Assembly: GCA_023136395.1 (NCBI GenBank)
Contig: JAGLRI010000084.1
Location: forward strand, 1-5,936
Direction of reading: 5' to 3'
DNA length: 5,936 nucleotides
From: Candidatus Bathyarchaeota archaeon
Lineage (GTDB): Archaea; Thermoproteota; Bathyarchaeia; Bathyarchaeales; Bathyarchaeaceae
A model generated the notes under the pieces. That model had not been told where the DNA came from. It was given only the letters and a program-made list of their open reading frames with translations, and did no database searches. Shown piece after piece: positions 5,709 through 5,936 of this stretch. Within the stretch, counting starts at the first letter, position 1; every line of letters begins with the position of its first letter. The translations under genes were made by a program, and so were the position numbers.

Positions 5709-5936
5709 ATGATGTGGGAAAAGTTTTTCGAAGTAGCATTGGAATTAGTTGAAGCAAGCATTAAGCATGAAAAATACAGAGACACCGAGTGTATAAATTT
5801 GATAGCAAGCGAAGGTCTAAAATCCCCTGCAGTTAGAGATATGGTGAGTCTAGCTCAAGACTTGGAGGGTAGATATGCTGAAGGTGAGAACGATTTAAAG
5901 GGTCACGTTAAGCGGCGGCATTACCAAGGGCAAAAA
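5709..5936 (+). CDS. glyA: Serine hydroxymethyltransferase-like protein, N-terminal part (3' end outside window)
   Basis: SHMT is a PLP enzyme that converts serine and a tetrahydrofolate or tetrahydropterin carrier to glycine and methylene-carrier. Only the first 76 residues are present. INLIASE (30-36), SPAVRDM (40-46), RYAEG (56-60) and HYQG (72-75) match the start of the family in order. YQG rather than YGG is typical of archaeal members. The PLP lysine region is outside the window, so activity cannot be judged. Two points differ from common SHMT: IASEG replaces IASEN, and the segment between AEG and YQG (ENDLKGHVKRRH) is about six residues longer than usual. The start is one of two adjacent ATGs (5709 or 5712), with the weak purine-rich site GAAGTGA before them. 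It follows apgM by 74 nt on the same strand. A divergent SHMT-related paralogue is the main alternative. Confidence 0.82.
   Translation, partial: MMWEKFFEVALELVEASIKHEKYRDTECINLIASEGLKSPAVRDMVSLAQDLEGRYAEGENDLKGHVKRRHYQGQK

Noticed and set aside
1..5936. CRISPR array, tRNA, rRNA or insertion sequence
   Set aside because: No regularly spaced direct repeats, no cloverleaf-like segment, no transposase and no terminal inverted repeats were seen. Nearly all of the window is accounted for by conserved metabolic genes.

Overview
The window reads as part of an anaerobic archaeal chromosome. The evidence is an archaeal-type 2,3-bisphosphoglycerate-independent phosphoglycerate mutase (ApgM), an archaeal-looking serine hydroxymethyltransferase start, a stand-alone pyruvate:ferredoxin oxidoreductase beta subunit (PorB), GGTGA-type Shine-Dalgarno sites and TATA/BRE-like elements between genes. 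The lineage cannot be fixed from the sequence. An uncultivated anaerobic archaeon (for example Bathyarchaeia-like) is a guess; a bacterium with several archaeal-type genes is less likely.

Layout. Positions 1-921 (+) hold porB, open at the left edge and probably the last gene of a por operon. A 53-nt convergent gap follows. Positions 975-4188 (-) hold a tight three-gene operon read right to left: a NuoE/HydC-type [2Fe-2S] subunit with a long N-terminal extension, a NuoF/HydB-type FMN/NAD(H) flavoprotein with a C-terminal 2x[4Fe-4S] domain, and a small HoxU/NuoG-N-terminus-like ferredoxin subunit. A 234-nt divergent intergenic region (4189-4422) carries candidate promoters for both directions and a perfect 16-bp palindrome. 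Positions 4423-5634 (+) hold apgM, and 5709-5936 (+) the first 76 codons of a glyA-like gene cut by the right edge.

How the genes may work together. PorB belongs to the enzyme that oxidises pyruvate to acetyl-CoA and reduces ferredoxin. The minus-strand operon encodes a complete NAD(H)-ferredoxin electron-transfer core of the kind found in electron-bifurcating HydABC-type complexes: by cysteine motifs about three [2Fe-2S] and five [4Fe-4S] clusters plus FMN. No hydrogenase, formate dehydrogenase or other catalytic subunit lies next to it in the window. It may exchange electrons between ferredoxin (for example from Por) and NAD(H), or dock to a catalytic subunit encoded elsewhere. ApgM interconverts 3- and 2-phosphoglycerate, and GlyA links serine to glycine and C1 units, so the right-hand pair fits lower glycolysis/gluconeogenesis and serine/C1 metabolism.

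The points most worth a second look are the orphan bifurcation-type module, loss of the His-Cys [4Fe-4S] motif in its small subunit, the NuoE N-terminal extension, a perfect 13-bp inverted repeat inside the nuoE 5' coding region, and the palindrome upstream of apgM.
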